Shown here one piece after another: positions 1 through 8,227 of a DNA stretch of 25,374 nt (position 1 is its first letter; each line of letters starts with the position of its first letter). Below the pieces are notes generated by a model, which was not told where the DNA came from, made no database searches, and was given only the letters and a program-made list of their open reading frames with translations. Origin of the DNA: Actinomycetes bacterium (GTDB lineage Bacteria; Actinomycetota; Acidimicrobiia; Acidimicrobiales; Acidimicrobiaceae); NCBI GenBank assembly GCA_021819725.1, contig JAKAQR010000032.1:6768-32141 (forward strand), given 5' to 3'. The position numbers and the translations under genes are program-made.

Positions 1-31
1 TTGCAGCTCCGCTTGCAGCTCCGCTTGCAGC
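1..31. repeat. 12-bp tandem repeat in the hsdS central spacer
   Basis: Two and a half copies of a 12-bp unit (TTGCAGCTCCGC on the plus strand) encode a repeated Leu-Gln-Ala-Glu block within the HsdS helix that separates the two recognition domains. The array touches the window edge, so its total copy number is unknown. In the EcoR124 family the number of similar TAEL repeats sets the spacing of the two half-sites. Confidence 0.85.
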
Positions 32-489
32 CTACTCATCTTATCGAGGATTGAGACAATCTCGTCTTGAATCGCCGCCGGCGGAACCGGAATCTTGAGT
101 TCGTTTAGAACTGACTGTGTTTGACTTGGGACGCCGCCCGCCTGATTCATCTCACCAAGCCCAACCGTGGTCAGAAAATAGTACAGGAACTTCGGAAGCA
201 CCTGCTCCTGATCGATCTCGGTATAGAAGATCGTGTCTACCGTCCAAAAAGGCTCGTCGACGTAGAAAAGGTTCCCGAGCGAACCTTTACGCGGAATAAG
301 GACCGACGGCTTGTCGTACGCATGAGCATCCGCATATCTCATTACGCCTCCCGATCCGTAGACGGGGATGTCGCCGTCACCCAGCTGTTTGTGATCCCTG
401 CCGTTTCGTATGCGAGCAACGTCACCGAGGCGTTTGAACTTCACGCCGCGCGGACAGAACTTGGCGATAAGGTCGTCGATCCTGCTCAT
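1..489 (-). CDS. hsdS: Type I restriction-modification specificity subunit HsdS (partial, C-terminus beyond window)
   Basis: HsdS directs the type I methylase/restriction complex to a bipartite DNA target. The first 163 residues are visible, starting MSRIDDLIAKFCPRGVKFK and running into one target-recognition domain (GDIPVYGSGGVM, IPRKGSLGN, GGVPSQTQSVLNELKIPVPP), followed by the conserved central helix (IQDEIVSILDKM), where the reading frame leaves the window. These are standard motifs of the methylase_S family. The ATG at 489 overlaps the TGA of the upstream gene, so the two are translationally coupled. Full-length family members carry two recognition domains in about 400 residues, so only the first half is seen. 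The visible part has no frameshift. At the extreme edge the central helix contains a four-residue repeat encoded by a 12-bp tandem repeat. Confidence 0.93.
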   Translation of the reverse strand, partial: MSRIDDLIAKFCPRGVKFKRLGDVARIRNGRDHKQLGDGDIPVYGSGGVMRYADAHAYDKPSVLIPRKGSLGNLFYVDEPFWTVDTIFYTEIDQEQVLPKFLYYFLTTVGLGEMNQAGGVPSQTQSVLNELKIPVPPAAIQDEIVSILDKMSRLQAELQAELQ

Positions 490-1292
490 GACGCATCACC
501 TGCGATCACGTCGATGTCATCAACGCCCCAACCAAGTTCGTCGATAGCGCTCGCGAAGACGTTGTCACGGTTAACTTCTTCAACCACGCCGAGCACAAGT
601 TGAAGGCAGGGTTTGAACTTCTTCAGCGCCTCTTCTTCCGTTGAGTTCCCGTGGATCACTTCGCTCGACTCACCAAAGAGTTTGTATCCGTTACTCGAAA
701 ATTGCTGCGGGATGATCGACCGCTGGTCATTCACTCGTTCAAGAAGATCTCTGAACGGAACACGGCCGCCCTTCTTGCCTACCGTTGGAACATTGGCGAT
801 CTCGGCAACCTCACACGTGATTGACTCCAAGATCCAACGTAGGTAGACCATCGACCCTGCGCCGAGCTCCGCCTCATACGCTGCATTTGCACGCTTCACC
901 AAATCTGCAAATGGTCCCGTGATCTCACCGATGCTTACGGCACGATCCCGGAGATTCTCCGTGTAACGCTCAAGTCGAACATGAGGCGCCTGGCCAAATA
1001 TGTCGTTCTCGCTGCCAACGACGAACCAGACTTCGACCCTGCCCTCACAACCTGGGCATTTCAGCGTTGCGTCGATACTCACCGCTCGGTCCCCAAGCCC
1101 GAGGCAAGCCAGGCTGGTGCCGGACTGGAAGCTGCGTTGGTCACCGCACTGTTGGCAATGGAAGTTATGAAAGACCTTACCAACGGCAATATTTCTGTGT
1201 CTGCGCCATCGGAGCGGGCGGCCACCCAAAAACCCCTCGATTTGGTATACGGCTCCGTCTGGAGCCTTGTTCAATACGTCAGACAACCTCAT
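486..1292 (-). CDS. Cys4 zinc-ribbon-like protein of unknown function encoded between hsdM and hsdS
   Basis: This 268-residue protein starts MRLSDVLNKAPDG. The longer open frame upstream was rejected because it lies inside hsdM and reads as Ser/Arg-rich nonsense. Two CxxC pairs (C46/C49 in CQQCG, C79/C82 in CPGC) look like a zinc ribbon. The C-terminal half is helical, with LRWILESITCEVAEI, FRDLLERVNDQRSIIP and ESSEVIHGN, which recalls DUF4145-type proteins found in restriction loci; that family assignment is tentative. The start overlaps the hsdM stop by 14 bases and the end overlaps the hsdS start, so it belongs to the hsd operon. A role as an accessory or modulator of the type I enzyme is inference only. 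Confidence 0.8.
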   Translation of the reverse strand: MRLSDVLNKAPDGAVYQIEGFLGGRPLRWRRHRNIAVGKVFHNFHCQQCGDQRSFQSGTSLACLGLGDRAVSIDATLKCPGCEGRVEVWFVVGSENDIFGQAPHVRLERYTENLRDRAVSIGEITGPFADLVKRANAAYEAELGAGSMVYLRWILESITCEVAEIANVPTVGKKGGRVPFRDLLERVNDQRSIIPQQFSSNGYKLFGESSEVIHGNSTEEEALKKFKPCLQLVLGVVEEVNRDNVFASAIDELGWGVDDIDVIAGDAS

Positions 1293-2859
1293 TCGACCCC
1301 GCCTCAAGGTCTGCGACGATCGCGTCAATCTGCTCGCGGAGTTCCTGCTGGCGGGCGACGATCTGTGCGATTTCCGCGTTAAGGGCCGTGATGTCGACGG
1401 CCTGACGGGTGTCCTCTGCCTGAACGTACGACGAGACGGAGATGTTGTAGTCGCTGCTCGCAATCTCGTCGTGTGACGCAATCTTTGAGAAGTGTTCGAT
1501 TTCGTTACGAGTGGTGAAAGCTTCGAGGATTTTCTGCTGGTTGCCGGCGGTGAGCTTGTTTTTGTTGCCTAGGCGGGCGAACTCGGCACTGGCATCGATG
1601 AACAGGACCGTGCTGTCCCTCTTCGACTTCTTGAGCACGAGGATGCAGGTGGCGATCGTCGTGCCGAAGAACAGGTCTGGGGGGAGTTGGATGACAGTGT
1701 CGACGTAGTTGTTATCGATCAGGTATTGACGAATTTTCTTCTCTACTCCGCCACGGTAGAGCGCTCCAGGGAACTGGACGATCGCTGCAGTGCCGTTAAC
1801 GGCAAGCCAGCTCAGCATGTGCATCGTGAAGGCCAGGTCGGCCTTCGACTTCGGTGCTAGGACTCCGGCTGGTGCGTAGCGTGGGTCGTTGATTAGGAGA
1901 GGGTTAGCGTCGCCGTCCCAGTGGATCGAGTACGGCGGGTTGGAGACGATCGCCTCGAACGGCTCGTCATCCCAGTGTGCCGGCTCGAGCAGCGTGTCGC
2001 CGTGGGCGATGTTGAACTTTTCGTAGTTGATGTCGTGCAGGAACATATTGATCCGCGCCAGGTTGTAGGTGGTCAGGTTGATCTCTTGGCCGAAGAAGCC
2101 TTGGCGGACGTTCTCCTTGCCCAGCACCTTGGCGAACTTCAGCAGCAGCGACCCAGATCCGCAAGCGGGGTCATAGACCTTGTTGACCGTCGTCTTGTCA
2201 GCCACGGTGATGCGGGCGAGCAACTCGGAGACCTCCTGGGGGGTGAAGAACTCACCACCGGACTTTCCGGCGCTGGAGGCGTACATCGTCATTAGGTACT
2301 CGTAGGCGTCACCGAATGCGTCGATAGTGTGATCGGTAAACTCGCTGCCAAGGGTGAGCTCACCAATGGCGTCGAGCAACTTGACCAGTTTCTCGTTGCG
2401 CTTCGCGACGGTGTTGCCGAGCTTGGCGCTGTTGACGTCGAGGTCGTCAAAAAGGCCCTTGAGGTCGTCCTCGGAGTCAGCGCCGAGCGCAGACCCCTCG
2501 ATGTTTTTAAACACCTGAGCCAAGGTTTCGTTGAGGTTCTCATCGGCCGCAGCCCGGGCACGAACGTTGGCGAACAGCTCACTCGGTAGAATGTAGAAGC
2601 CTTTCTCGTCGACTGTGTCCTTGCGACCGAACTCGGCATCTTTGTCGCTCAGCTGGGTGTAATCGAAGTCCTCGTCGCCTGCCTCGCGTTCTAGGCGGTT
2701 CAGGTAGGCGGTCAGATTCTCGGAGATAAAGCGGTAAAACAAGATGCCCAGGACGTAGGACTTGAAATCCCAGCCGTCGACACTGCCACGCAGGTCATTG
2801 GCGATGCGCCAGATGATCTTATGGAGTTCAGCGCGCTGGACCTCCTTGGTCTGGCTCAT
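1279..2859 (-). CDS. hsdM: Type I restriction-modification DNA methyltransferase subunit HsdM
   Basis: HsdM is the adenine-N6 methyltransferase subunit; with two copies per HsdS it methylates the recognition site and is also part of the restriction complex. The 526-residue protein has the HsdM N-terminal helical domain (residues about 10-165), the conserved GGEFFTP (201-207), the S-adenosylmethionine-binding motif I DPACGSGS (230-237) and the catalytic motif IV NPPY (307-310). Length and order of motifs are normal for the family, and no disruption is visible. The ATG overlaps the TGA of the 33-residue upstream ORF (ATGA) and the stop overlaps the next gene, so this is the core of a four-gene coupled operon. 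hsdR is not in the window. Confidence 0.97.
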   Translation of the reverse strand: MSQTKEVQRAELHKIIWRIANDLRGSVDGWDFKSYVLGILFYRFISENLTAYLNRLEREAGDEDFDYTQLSDKDAEFGRKDTVDEKGFYILPSELFANVRARAAADENLNETLAQVFKNIEGSALGADSEDDLKGLFDDLDVNSAKLGNTVAKRNEKLVKLLDAIGELTLGSEFTDHTIDAFGDAYEYLMTMYASSAGKSGGEFFTPQEVSELLARITVADKTTVNKVYDPACGSGSLLLKFAKVLGKENVRQGFFGQEINLTTYNLARINMFLHDINYEKFNIAHGDTLLEPAHWDDEPFEAIVSNPPYSIHWDGDANPLLINDPRYAPAGVLAPKSKADLAFTMHMLSWLAVNGTAAIVQFPGALYRGGVEKKIRQYLIDNNYVDTVIQLPPDLFFGTTIATCILVLKKSKRDSTVLFIDASAEFARLGNKNKLTAGNQQKILEAFTTRNEIEHFSKIASHDEIASSDYNISVSSYVQAEDTRQAVDITALNAEIAQIVARQQELREQIDAIVADLEAGSNEVV

Positions 2860-2957
2860 CCGGCAACTCCCTGCTGGCGCAGGGCAGTCAAAGCCCTCAG
2901 CCGCTGTTCAAGGGTCTGTGTTGCCTTTGCTGAAGTCTTCCGAGGACGACCGGCCAT
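2856..2957 (-). CDS. 33-residue leader ORF translationally coupled to hsdM
   Basis: A short reading frame, MAGRPRKTSAKATQTLEQRL followed by 13 more residues, ends in a TGA overlapping the hsdM ATG. A good Shine-Dalgarno sequence (AAGGAGA) lies about 9 bases before its ATG, whereas hsdM has none of its own outside this ORF. The product is basic at the N-terminus and then a short amphipathic helix. It could be a real small protein or a translational-coupling leader that delivers ribosomes to hsdM; the sequence does not decide between them. No family was recognised. Confidence 0.6.
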   Translation of the reverse strand: MAGRPRKTSAKATQTLEQRLRALTALRQQGVAG

Positions 2958-3504
2958 TAGATGTTCTCTCCTTGTGATATTCTCATGCTTACAATAGCAC
3001 TTGATACAACGAATATGGAACCAATGACCGGGTATGTAATGGGGTCGAGCTGACGGGCACTACTCGGAAGATCGGTCGCAATAGTGGACGCCATCTACCA
3101 TTCCCAAGCGATGCAGCTATGTAGATCGTGAAAATCCGCTTTCACTGCTGGAACATCACGCCGCACTTCCAGGAGTTGTCCTAGAGCGAGATTTCCCCGG
3201 TCGTTCGAAGTAGCTGAGTCCTCGGTAGCTCCAGATTTTGCGAGACGTGTTGCCGAGGAACTCCGACCAAAGGGCAATGAACCGCGTCGGTTCGTGGAAC
3301 GCACGAGATTCTTCGGTCAATCCGCCGGGCGCACCGCATATGGGTTGGGGCAGCCGTCGGCATTGGAGGTCGTAGGTCTGCCCTCGCCTCATCGGCTCCT
3401 TGTGCCAGAACTGATGGGTGAAGCTTGCACCAATGCGCACGGTTTTCACGGTGAAGTCGCTTTCGAAGACCGGAGCTCCTGGATGGCAGCTACTGAAAGT
3501 GGAG
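2958..3504. other. Intergenic stretch upstream of the hsd operon; no gene recognised
   Basis: The hsd promoter must lie here. An AT-richer patch at about 2975-3020 read on the minus strand contains TTGTAT and TAAGCAT-like hexamers, but none with convincing sigma-70 spacing. Short open frames exist in several frames between 3095 and 3500, but none has a credible start, ribosome site or recognisable motif. The block may be decayed mobile DNA, since an IS3-type remnant begins at its right edge. Confidence 0.4.
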
Positions 3505-3845
3505 TGATCCAACCCAGAATGTGAGAGGACCGACCACTATAGATCTGGGAGGCAAGCTCATGTTGGGCAAGAAGAACACTCCAGAACAAGTCATCACAGA
3601 AATTGCTGAGGGTGACCGGTTGGTGAACGAGGCTAATACACTCGCTGAGGTTGCTCGAAGTTTCGGCATCACTCGTACCACCTGGTACCGGTGCCAAGAC
3701 TACTTATGGCGTTATGGCGGGATGAAAGCCAACGACGCCAAACGCCTCAAGGAGCTCGAGGCTTAAGAACCGAAGGCCCAAGATCATGGTGGCAGACTTG
3801 ACACTCGACAGGGCCATGTTCAATGAGTCGGCAGGCACGGCTGAT
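3505..3845 (+). pseudogene. Remnant of an IS3-family element (left end, orfA and first codons of orfB)
   Basis: From 3560 the frame reads MLGKKNTPEQVITEIAEGDR and continues to a stop at 3766; it aligns along its length with the intact orfA at 22905 (EQVI.....EGDR, EVAR.FGI..TTW, KRLKELEA). After the stop, a shifted frame continues like the start of orfB (KIMVADLTLDRAM) and is lost about where the helicase gene ends. The left terminal sequence TGATCC.....GTGAG at 3505-3525 matches the left end of the element at 22850. No catalytic domain is left, so this is a dead fragment, about 340 bp, abutting the 3' end of the helicase gene. Confidence 0.8.
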
Positions 3846-5929
3846 CAGCGATAATGAGGTGTCGCATTGTCAAAATATCGCCAGTCATGGAGCTCTGGCC
3901 GGTGGAATCGATTCACTCTTTCCAAAGCAATCTCATAGTGCTCCTGAGTCGCACGGGATGCAGCGACATAAGCCTGGCACGCGTCTTGATCCAACTGACC
4001 AATCGTCTGTCGTGTACCCCTTGCCCCGATCAGATCAGACCTGACAACTATGACCACTCTGAAACCCAGGCCCTTCGCTCGGTGAATGGTACGCATTACC
4101 ACCACGTTGTCATCTTGTTGAGCAGGCTCTCTTTGGTCATAGCTCACCGCAGCCTGATCAAGGACGTTACTCACCTCGTTAGGCACACAATTTTTCTCAA
4201 TCAGCCGTCTAAAGGCCGTGGGCAGGCTATCGTGAGGGCCAGCTACTGTGGGAGCCTTGCCTCGAACTACAGGTGTATACCTTAGACTAGGAAGAAGTTC
4301 GGCAAGGGATTCGAGTCTCTCGCGAGTATCTCCACCACTCTTGAGCCCAGAAAGCAAAGTGCTCAAATTTTCTATTCCTCGCGAGGTGGGGGCCCCGCAG
4401 GCAATCTTTTCAAGACACTCCCAAGCTGTCGCGACGCAATCGAGGTCCGTTGCCCGAGGACCACCGAATCGTTCTAGAAAAACCTGTCGGAACTTTACTG
4501 AGGTGCTAATACACTCTGCCTTATCCCGGGGATCGCACCACTTCCCAAGTCCATCTGAAACAATCAGGACTTGATTCATCCTCGTTGCCAGATCATGATG
4601 ACTCCGATCATATTCGCTAAGCCACGCAATCGCCAGATCCGCGATCGCATCGCGATAGGGATTCGCCAGTGCGCGCTCAAACCGAATATTGATGCCCCGC
4701 TCCCGAAGCGACGTCTCAATATCCTTACCTAACGGATTGGTCGGCACCAGAACGCAAACATCCCGAGGAGCAATAGTCCCTTGAATTCCACCTCTCCACT
4801 TCCGTACCTCCCCCTGCATCGCTCTTTGAAAGTCCGTGAGTTCCTTATGCGGGCTACCGATCTCTCCTTGCAGAAGGTAGAGCAACAACTGAGAGAGAGA
4901 TTCCTTAAGAAAAGTCTCATTTGGCCCAACAATGACGGCTGGCGCGAAACCCTCTGGAGCTTTCTCTGGAACCACAGCGTCCGGACCGCTCATGCGATTC
5001 TGACGTCGAAGAGAGTTCTGCGCTTTCACCAGGGCACCAGTACTACGAAAATTGACAGTACACCTCATCGTCTTAACCATGAGATCCTTCGAACTACAGA
5101 ACGCAGCGGCATCACCAAGGCCTCCACGAAACCCCATAATCGCCTGATTCTCATCGCCAAGCAGGATCAGCCCACCTCCACGTTTGGCTACTTCGATCGG
5201 GAGTAGCAGATCACCCTCTGAGCAGTCTTGATCCTCATCAACTAGGACATCAGTGACACCCCAACCTGGATGCTGTTGTAGGAGATCACTAATAGTGCCG
5301 ATATGTTGTCTCAGGACATCTCGAATGGCGTCCTCAGGCATGTAACCGTCGTTGATCAGTCCAGAGACAAGTTCAGTCCAGCTCTTGGTAAAGCCTACCT
5401 CATCAAGTATCTCAGGCACTGGCTGTCCTGTCGCCACTGCATCTATGCCGTGAGCGAGCAATCTTCTAGGATTGTCGCAACCCTGAATCGCCACCAATCG
5501 ACGACCAAGACGAAAGTTCAACAGATCGACCTCCCGTCGTCGGTTAACCAAGTTACCGCTATTGAGCAATCCCACGTCCCGCAATGCTTTGCGAAGCAGA
5601 GAGTCAAATGTCCCGATGATGATACGTTTCTGTTTCCTAACGCTCATGAGTGGACCCAATCGCAAGTTCAGCTCCCCCACAGCAGCTCTGGTAAAGGTAG
5701 GAACAAGTAAGCGAGACGACTCCACCTTTCCAGACTTAGCCGCGCACAGGTACCAGCTGCAGATAAGAGCGATAGCGACAGCAGTTTTACCCGAGCCCGC
5801 GAGTGCTTGAACACGCAAAGCACCCCCATGGCCGGCGAGCTGCATCTCTTCAAATTCTTGCACAGCAGCCTGCTGTTCAGTGCTCAGCTTGCCTCGATAT
5901 CTCTCGAAATTCACCTCAAACTGATCCAT
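3845..5929 (-). CDS. UvrD/PcrA-type superfamily 1 DNA helicase
   Basis: ATP-dependent 3'-5' DNA helicase/translocase of the UvrD/Rep family, about 694 residues from the chosen start MDQFEVNFERYRGK. Motifs in order: Q-motif LSTEQQAAV, Walker A AGSGKT, Ia (VPTFTRAAV), Walker B VDEDQD, III GDENQAIMGFRGG, IV (VNFRS), V (RTIHRAKGLGF) and VI (AYVAASRAT). All look intact, so activity is expected. The ATG at 5929 is preferred over one 48 bases upstream because it gives a 14-base overlap with the preceding gene. It is the last gene of a five-gene operon with recombinase-like proteins. Its stop lies exactly where an IS3 remnant begins, so the extreme C-terminus may have been altered. It resembles defence-associated helicases such as GajB, but no GajA-like partner is present. 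Confidence 0.92.
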   Translation of the reverse strand: MDQFEVNFERYRGKLSTEQQAAVQEFEEMQLAGHGGALRVQALAGSGKTAVAIALICSWYLCAAKSGKVESSRLLVPTFTRAAVGELNLRLGPLMSVRKQKRIIIGTFDSLLRKALRDVGLLNSGNLVNRRREVDLLNFRLGRRLVAIQGCDNPRRLLAHGIDAVATGQPVPEILDEVGFTKSWTELVSGLINDGYMPEDAIRDVLRQHIGTISDLLQQHPGWGVTDVLVDEDQDCSEGDLLLPIEVAKRGGGLILLGDENQAIMGFRGGLGDAAAFCSSKDLMVKTMRCTVNFRSTGALVKAQNSLRRQNRMSGPDAVVPEKAPEGFAPAVIVGPNETFLKESLSQLLLYLLQGEIGSPHKELTDFQRAMQGEVRKWRGGIQGTIAPRDVCVLVPTNPLGKDIETSLRERGINIRFERALANPYRDAIADLAIAWLSEYDRSHHDLATRMNQVLIVSDGLGKWCDPRDKAECISTSVKFRQVFLERFGGPRATDLDCVATAWECLEKIACGAPTSRGIENLSTLLSGLKSGGDTRERLESLAELLPSLRYTPVVRGKAPTVAGPHDSLPTAFRRLIEKNCVPNEVSNVLDQAAVSYDQREPAQQDDNVVVMRTIHRAKGLGFRVVIVVRSDLIGARGTRQTIGQLDQDACQAYVAASRATQEHYEIALERVNRFHRPELHDWRYFDNATPHYR

Positions 5930-6614
5930 TGTCGAGCCCCTTCGCAAAACGCTCAATCGCAGCTCGCGAATCAGCATCCATCAGCGCCCTAATCTCTTCT
6001 ACTTCGTACACGAAGGCGTTCGCAATACACTGCCGCGATAGCGCGGTCAGACGCCAATAGACGGTTTGGGCGAGTGACGCTTCATATGAGTGACACAGCT
6101 CACGAAACACTGCTTCATCACCGTTGACCGCGACTGCGAAACGCTCCTCAGCCAACCTTCTCAGTTCCCGTACTCCACAGCGAACCTCATTGCGCCAAGG
6201 TAGTGCAATATGTTGCTCCTCCTCCAGACACTCAAGCTCCTCGATCAACGCGCGGCGTAACCTTCCCGAGAGAATATTGTGGATCGTTGCCGGCTTCTGG
6301 GGCCTGAACGATCGTTTCATCCACTCATCAATCAGTTCCCTGTGCTTCTCAGCTATCACAACTGGCTGTCCGAACCCTTGCACGATCAACTGTCCATTCG
6401 CAAAAAGGGCAGTGCAGATTTCATACGGTCGCAAATAATAGGTAACCAATAGGACCACTAATGCTTCGTGGCCAATCTTGGCGGCCGCCTTCATCAACAG
6501 CGGCTGTGCAATACCCGGAATATCCTTCAACCCGGACCGCCTATCCTTGTCCGATCGTCCAGGCTGCGAACGCCTCCCACTCCTTTGGTAATACTTGGTA
6601 CCAGTTTCTCCCAT
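5916..6614 (-). CDS. Short tyrosine-recombinase-like protein (divergent)
   Basis: A 232-residue protein not assigned with confidence to a family. By eye it follows the layout of a tyrosine-recombinase catalytic domain without the N-terminal arm/core-binding domains: a helix then YYLRPYEI (R62, E65) like the first catalytic Arg, a beta hairpin NGQLIVQG/QPVVIAEK, then VRELRRLAEERF (R152, in the position of HxxR with Arg for His), ELCHS (H175, like the GH motif) and Y186. H-to-Y spacing is 11 rather than the usual 9, so activity is uncertain. A Shine-Dalgarno sequence (GAAGGA) lies before the ATG, 29 bases after the preceding recombinase gene, and the end overlaps the helicase start by 14 bases. 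It could be a catalytically altered partner recombinase. Confidence 0.7.
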   Translation of the reverse strand: MGETGTKYYQRSGRRSQPGRSDKDRRSGLKDIPGIAQPLLMKAAAKIGHEALVVLLVTYYLRPYEICTALFANGQLIVQGFGQPVVIAEKHRELIDEWMKRSFRPQKPATIHNILSGRLRRALIEELECLEEEQHIALPWRNEVRCGVRELRRLAEERFAVAVNGDEAVFRELCHSYEASLAQTVYWRLTALSRQCIANAFVYEVEEIRALMDADSRAAIERFAKGLDNGSV

Positions 6615-6643
6615 TGCACTTTCTTCCTTCGTGAATCTCCTCG

Positions 6644-8227
6644 CTAAAGCCCATTCCGCACGTTGATCACTTCCCGCTGGATTGGCCTGTCGTAATTGGC
6701 ACGAGTTCCAGGAGAATCATGATCCAGGTAGGCTGTGCTCACGGCTATATCAGGAAACCTGAGTTGATGGCGCAGCAGTTGTTGCAAACCCCGTCGAGTG
6801 ATGTAAGCGTGCAAGGGAAGCGTGAGTCCCGTTGAATCGCTAAACCGTGTCAGTAGCCCTCGCAGTGCAGCCTTGTAGATATTCAGTGTGGCGAGAGACG
6901 GCTGTTCATCGGCATGGATGGGAAGCCAGTCAGGCCCAATTCCATAGAGGTCACGGAGTGGGGCAGGCAAAAATACCGTGCCACGTCCGCGCTTATGTCT
7001 AGCACCTGGACGGATGTGGATGACTACACCCTCTTGTTCCTCAATCCAACCACTGCGCTCCAACGTTAACACGACATAAGGCCGTGACGGGATCACGAGG
7101 TCAAGTAGTAGCAACCGCACAATCTTTGGCTCCTCATTCACGAGAAGAGCAGGAGCCGTTGCAAGCAACCTTCGATACACCTCCGGATCCGGTGTGAGAT
7201 CTGGGCGTACGCTCTCCCACCTGTTAGATGCGCCAGCCCCCGCTAGGCCCCGCGGCAAGTAGTCAATTGGCGCACCATATTCACGCGCCATCTCCAGCAA
7301 CTCACAAAACAGTCGAAAGCCCCTCGTGAGTTGCCTAATCGACTTTGCACCCTCACCTCGCTCCTCATATTCTCTTCGGAGCTGCGAATCGTAGCTATTG
7401 GCCGTTAAGAGGTCTAATCGAAGCCGATGAAGAGCCCCAGACCCTGGTGTCAATGTGGGGAACCCTCCATACTCACCGGTATAGGCGAGGCGATCCAGAT
7501 GGATGAAGACCGGTCGAATTGACGCCCAATTAGCTGGATTGTTGCCTAAGTACTCCACAAGAATCACCACAAGGGCAGCGACCGGCTCAGGTAAACGCGC
7601 TACGAGTAAGATCGGCTCGACCGACGGACCTCGAGTACCCCCACCCTGACCCGCCGCGATCTCGCAGAGCCTTTCTAACCAGTTCGGCAGCAAGTTATTA
7701 GTTAAAAGTTCGCGGGCTAAGTCAGTGGACCCTTTGGCAAGCTGCCTAACAAGTACCACATCACCTGGACCTCCCCTGATTGTTCGCTGAGCGGTCTCTT
7801 GACAAAGTGCATCCACTAGGACGCGCCGTTCGCCGGCGCCGTTCGATGTATCTACTAGAGCCAAAACCTGAGATACAGCTTGATAATCAGCTGGCCATGG
7901 CACCTGAGCCAAGATCTGATCAATCATTGACTCTGTTACGCGATTTCGACCAACGATGCTTTCGATATCAAGAATGAGCGCCTTTGCCGGCTGCATTGAC
8001 CTCGCTTGATCCACAATCTTTGGTCGAACACTTCCATCGACTGCTCCCGCAGTCATGGCAGCAGAAAGGAGAGTCGCACCCCTCGGACTCTGGCGAGATA
8101 TCTCGCCCCATTCCTTAGCTCCTGCCTCTTGGAGCGAGTACGCGAGTCCTATCAACTTGTCGCGATTAAGGCCCAGCTCCTTTAGACAAAAACTCTGTAG
8201 TATCGACTGACTCGCTCCTAATGCCAT
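6644..8227 (-). CDS. Divergent tyrosine recombinase/integrase-like protein
   Basis: This 527-residue protein has a long N-terminal region (about 350 residues) of unrecognised helical character and a C-terminal domain matching the tyrosine-recombinase pattern: SRPYVVLTL (R382), the beta-strand lysine in RHKRGRG (K412), YITRRG (R478, with Tyr475 where HxxR normally has His), LDHDSPGT (H503) and NYDRP (Y512). The H503-Y512 spacing of nine and R478-H503 spacing of 25 are canonical, which supports a true recombinase fold and probably an active nucleophile. The ATG at 8227 overlaps the end of the 168-residue gene. The protein is longer than typical phage integrases (350-450) and resembles the larger recombinases of multi-recombinase transposons such as Tn554. 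Assignment rests on motif spacing, not a database match. Confidence 0.75.
   Translation of the reverse strand: MALGASQSILQSFCLKELGLNRDKLIGLAYSLQEAGAKEWGEISRQSPRGATLLSAAMTAGAVDGSVRPKIVDQARSMQPAKALILDIESIVGRNRVTESMIDQILAQVPWPADYQAVSQVLALVDTSNGAGERRVLVDALCQETAQRTIRGGPGDVVLVRQLAKGSTDLARELLTNNLLPNWLERLCEIAAGQGGGTRGPSVEPILLVARLPEPVAALVVILVEYLGNNPANWASIRPVFIHLDRLAYTGEYGGFPTLTPGSGALHRLRLDLLTANSYDSQLRREYEERGEGAKSIRQLTRGFRLFCELLEMAREYGAPIDYLPRGLAGAGASNRWESVRPDLTPDPEVYRRLLATAPALLVNEEPKIVRLLLLDLVIPSRPYVVLTLERSGWIEEQEGVVIHIRPGARHKRGRGTVFLPAPLRDLYGIGPDWLPIHADEQPSLATLNIYKAALRGLLTRFSDSTGLTLPLHAYITRRGLQQLLRHQLRFPDIAVSTAYLDHDSPGTRANYDRPIQREVINVRNGL

Noticed and set aside
121..603. Plus-strand 160-codon open frame
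   Set aside because: It runs opposite hsdS and the Cys4 gene, lacks a ribosome site and has no family motif, while the minus strand has clear HsdS motifs.
1293..1481. Longer N-terminus of the Cys4 protein (start at 1481)
   Set aside because: The added 63 residues lie within hsdM and are Ser/Arg-rich shadow sequence; the ATG at 1292 gives a short overlap typical of coupled genes.
3845..5929. Gabija system (GajB-type helicase)
   Set aside because: No GajA-like ATPase/TOPRIM gene lies next to the helicase; the partners are recombinase-like.
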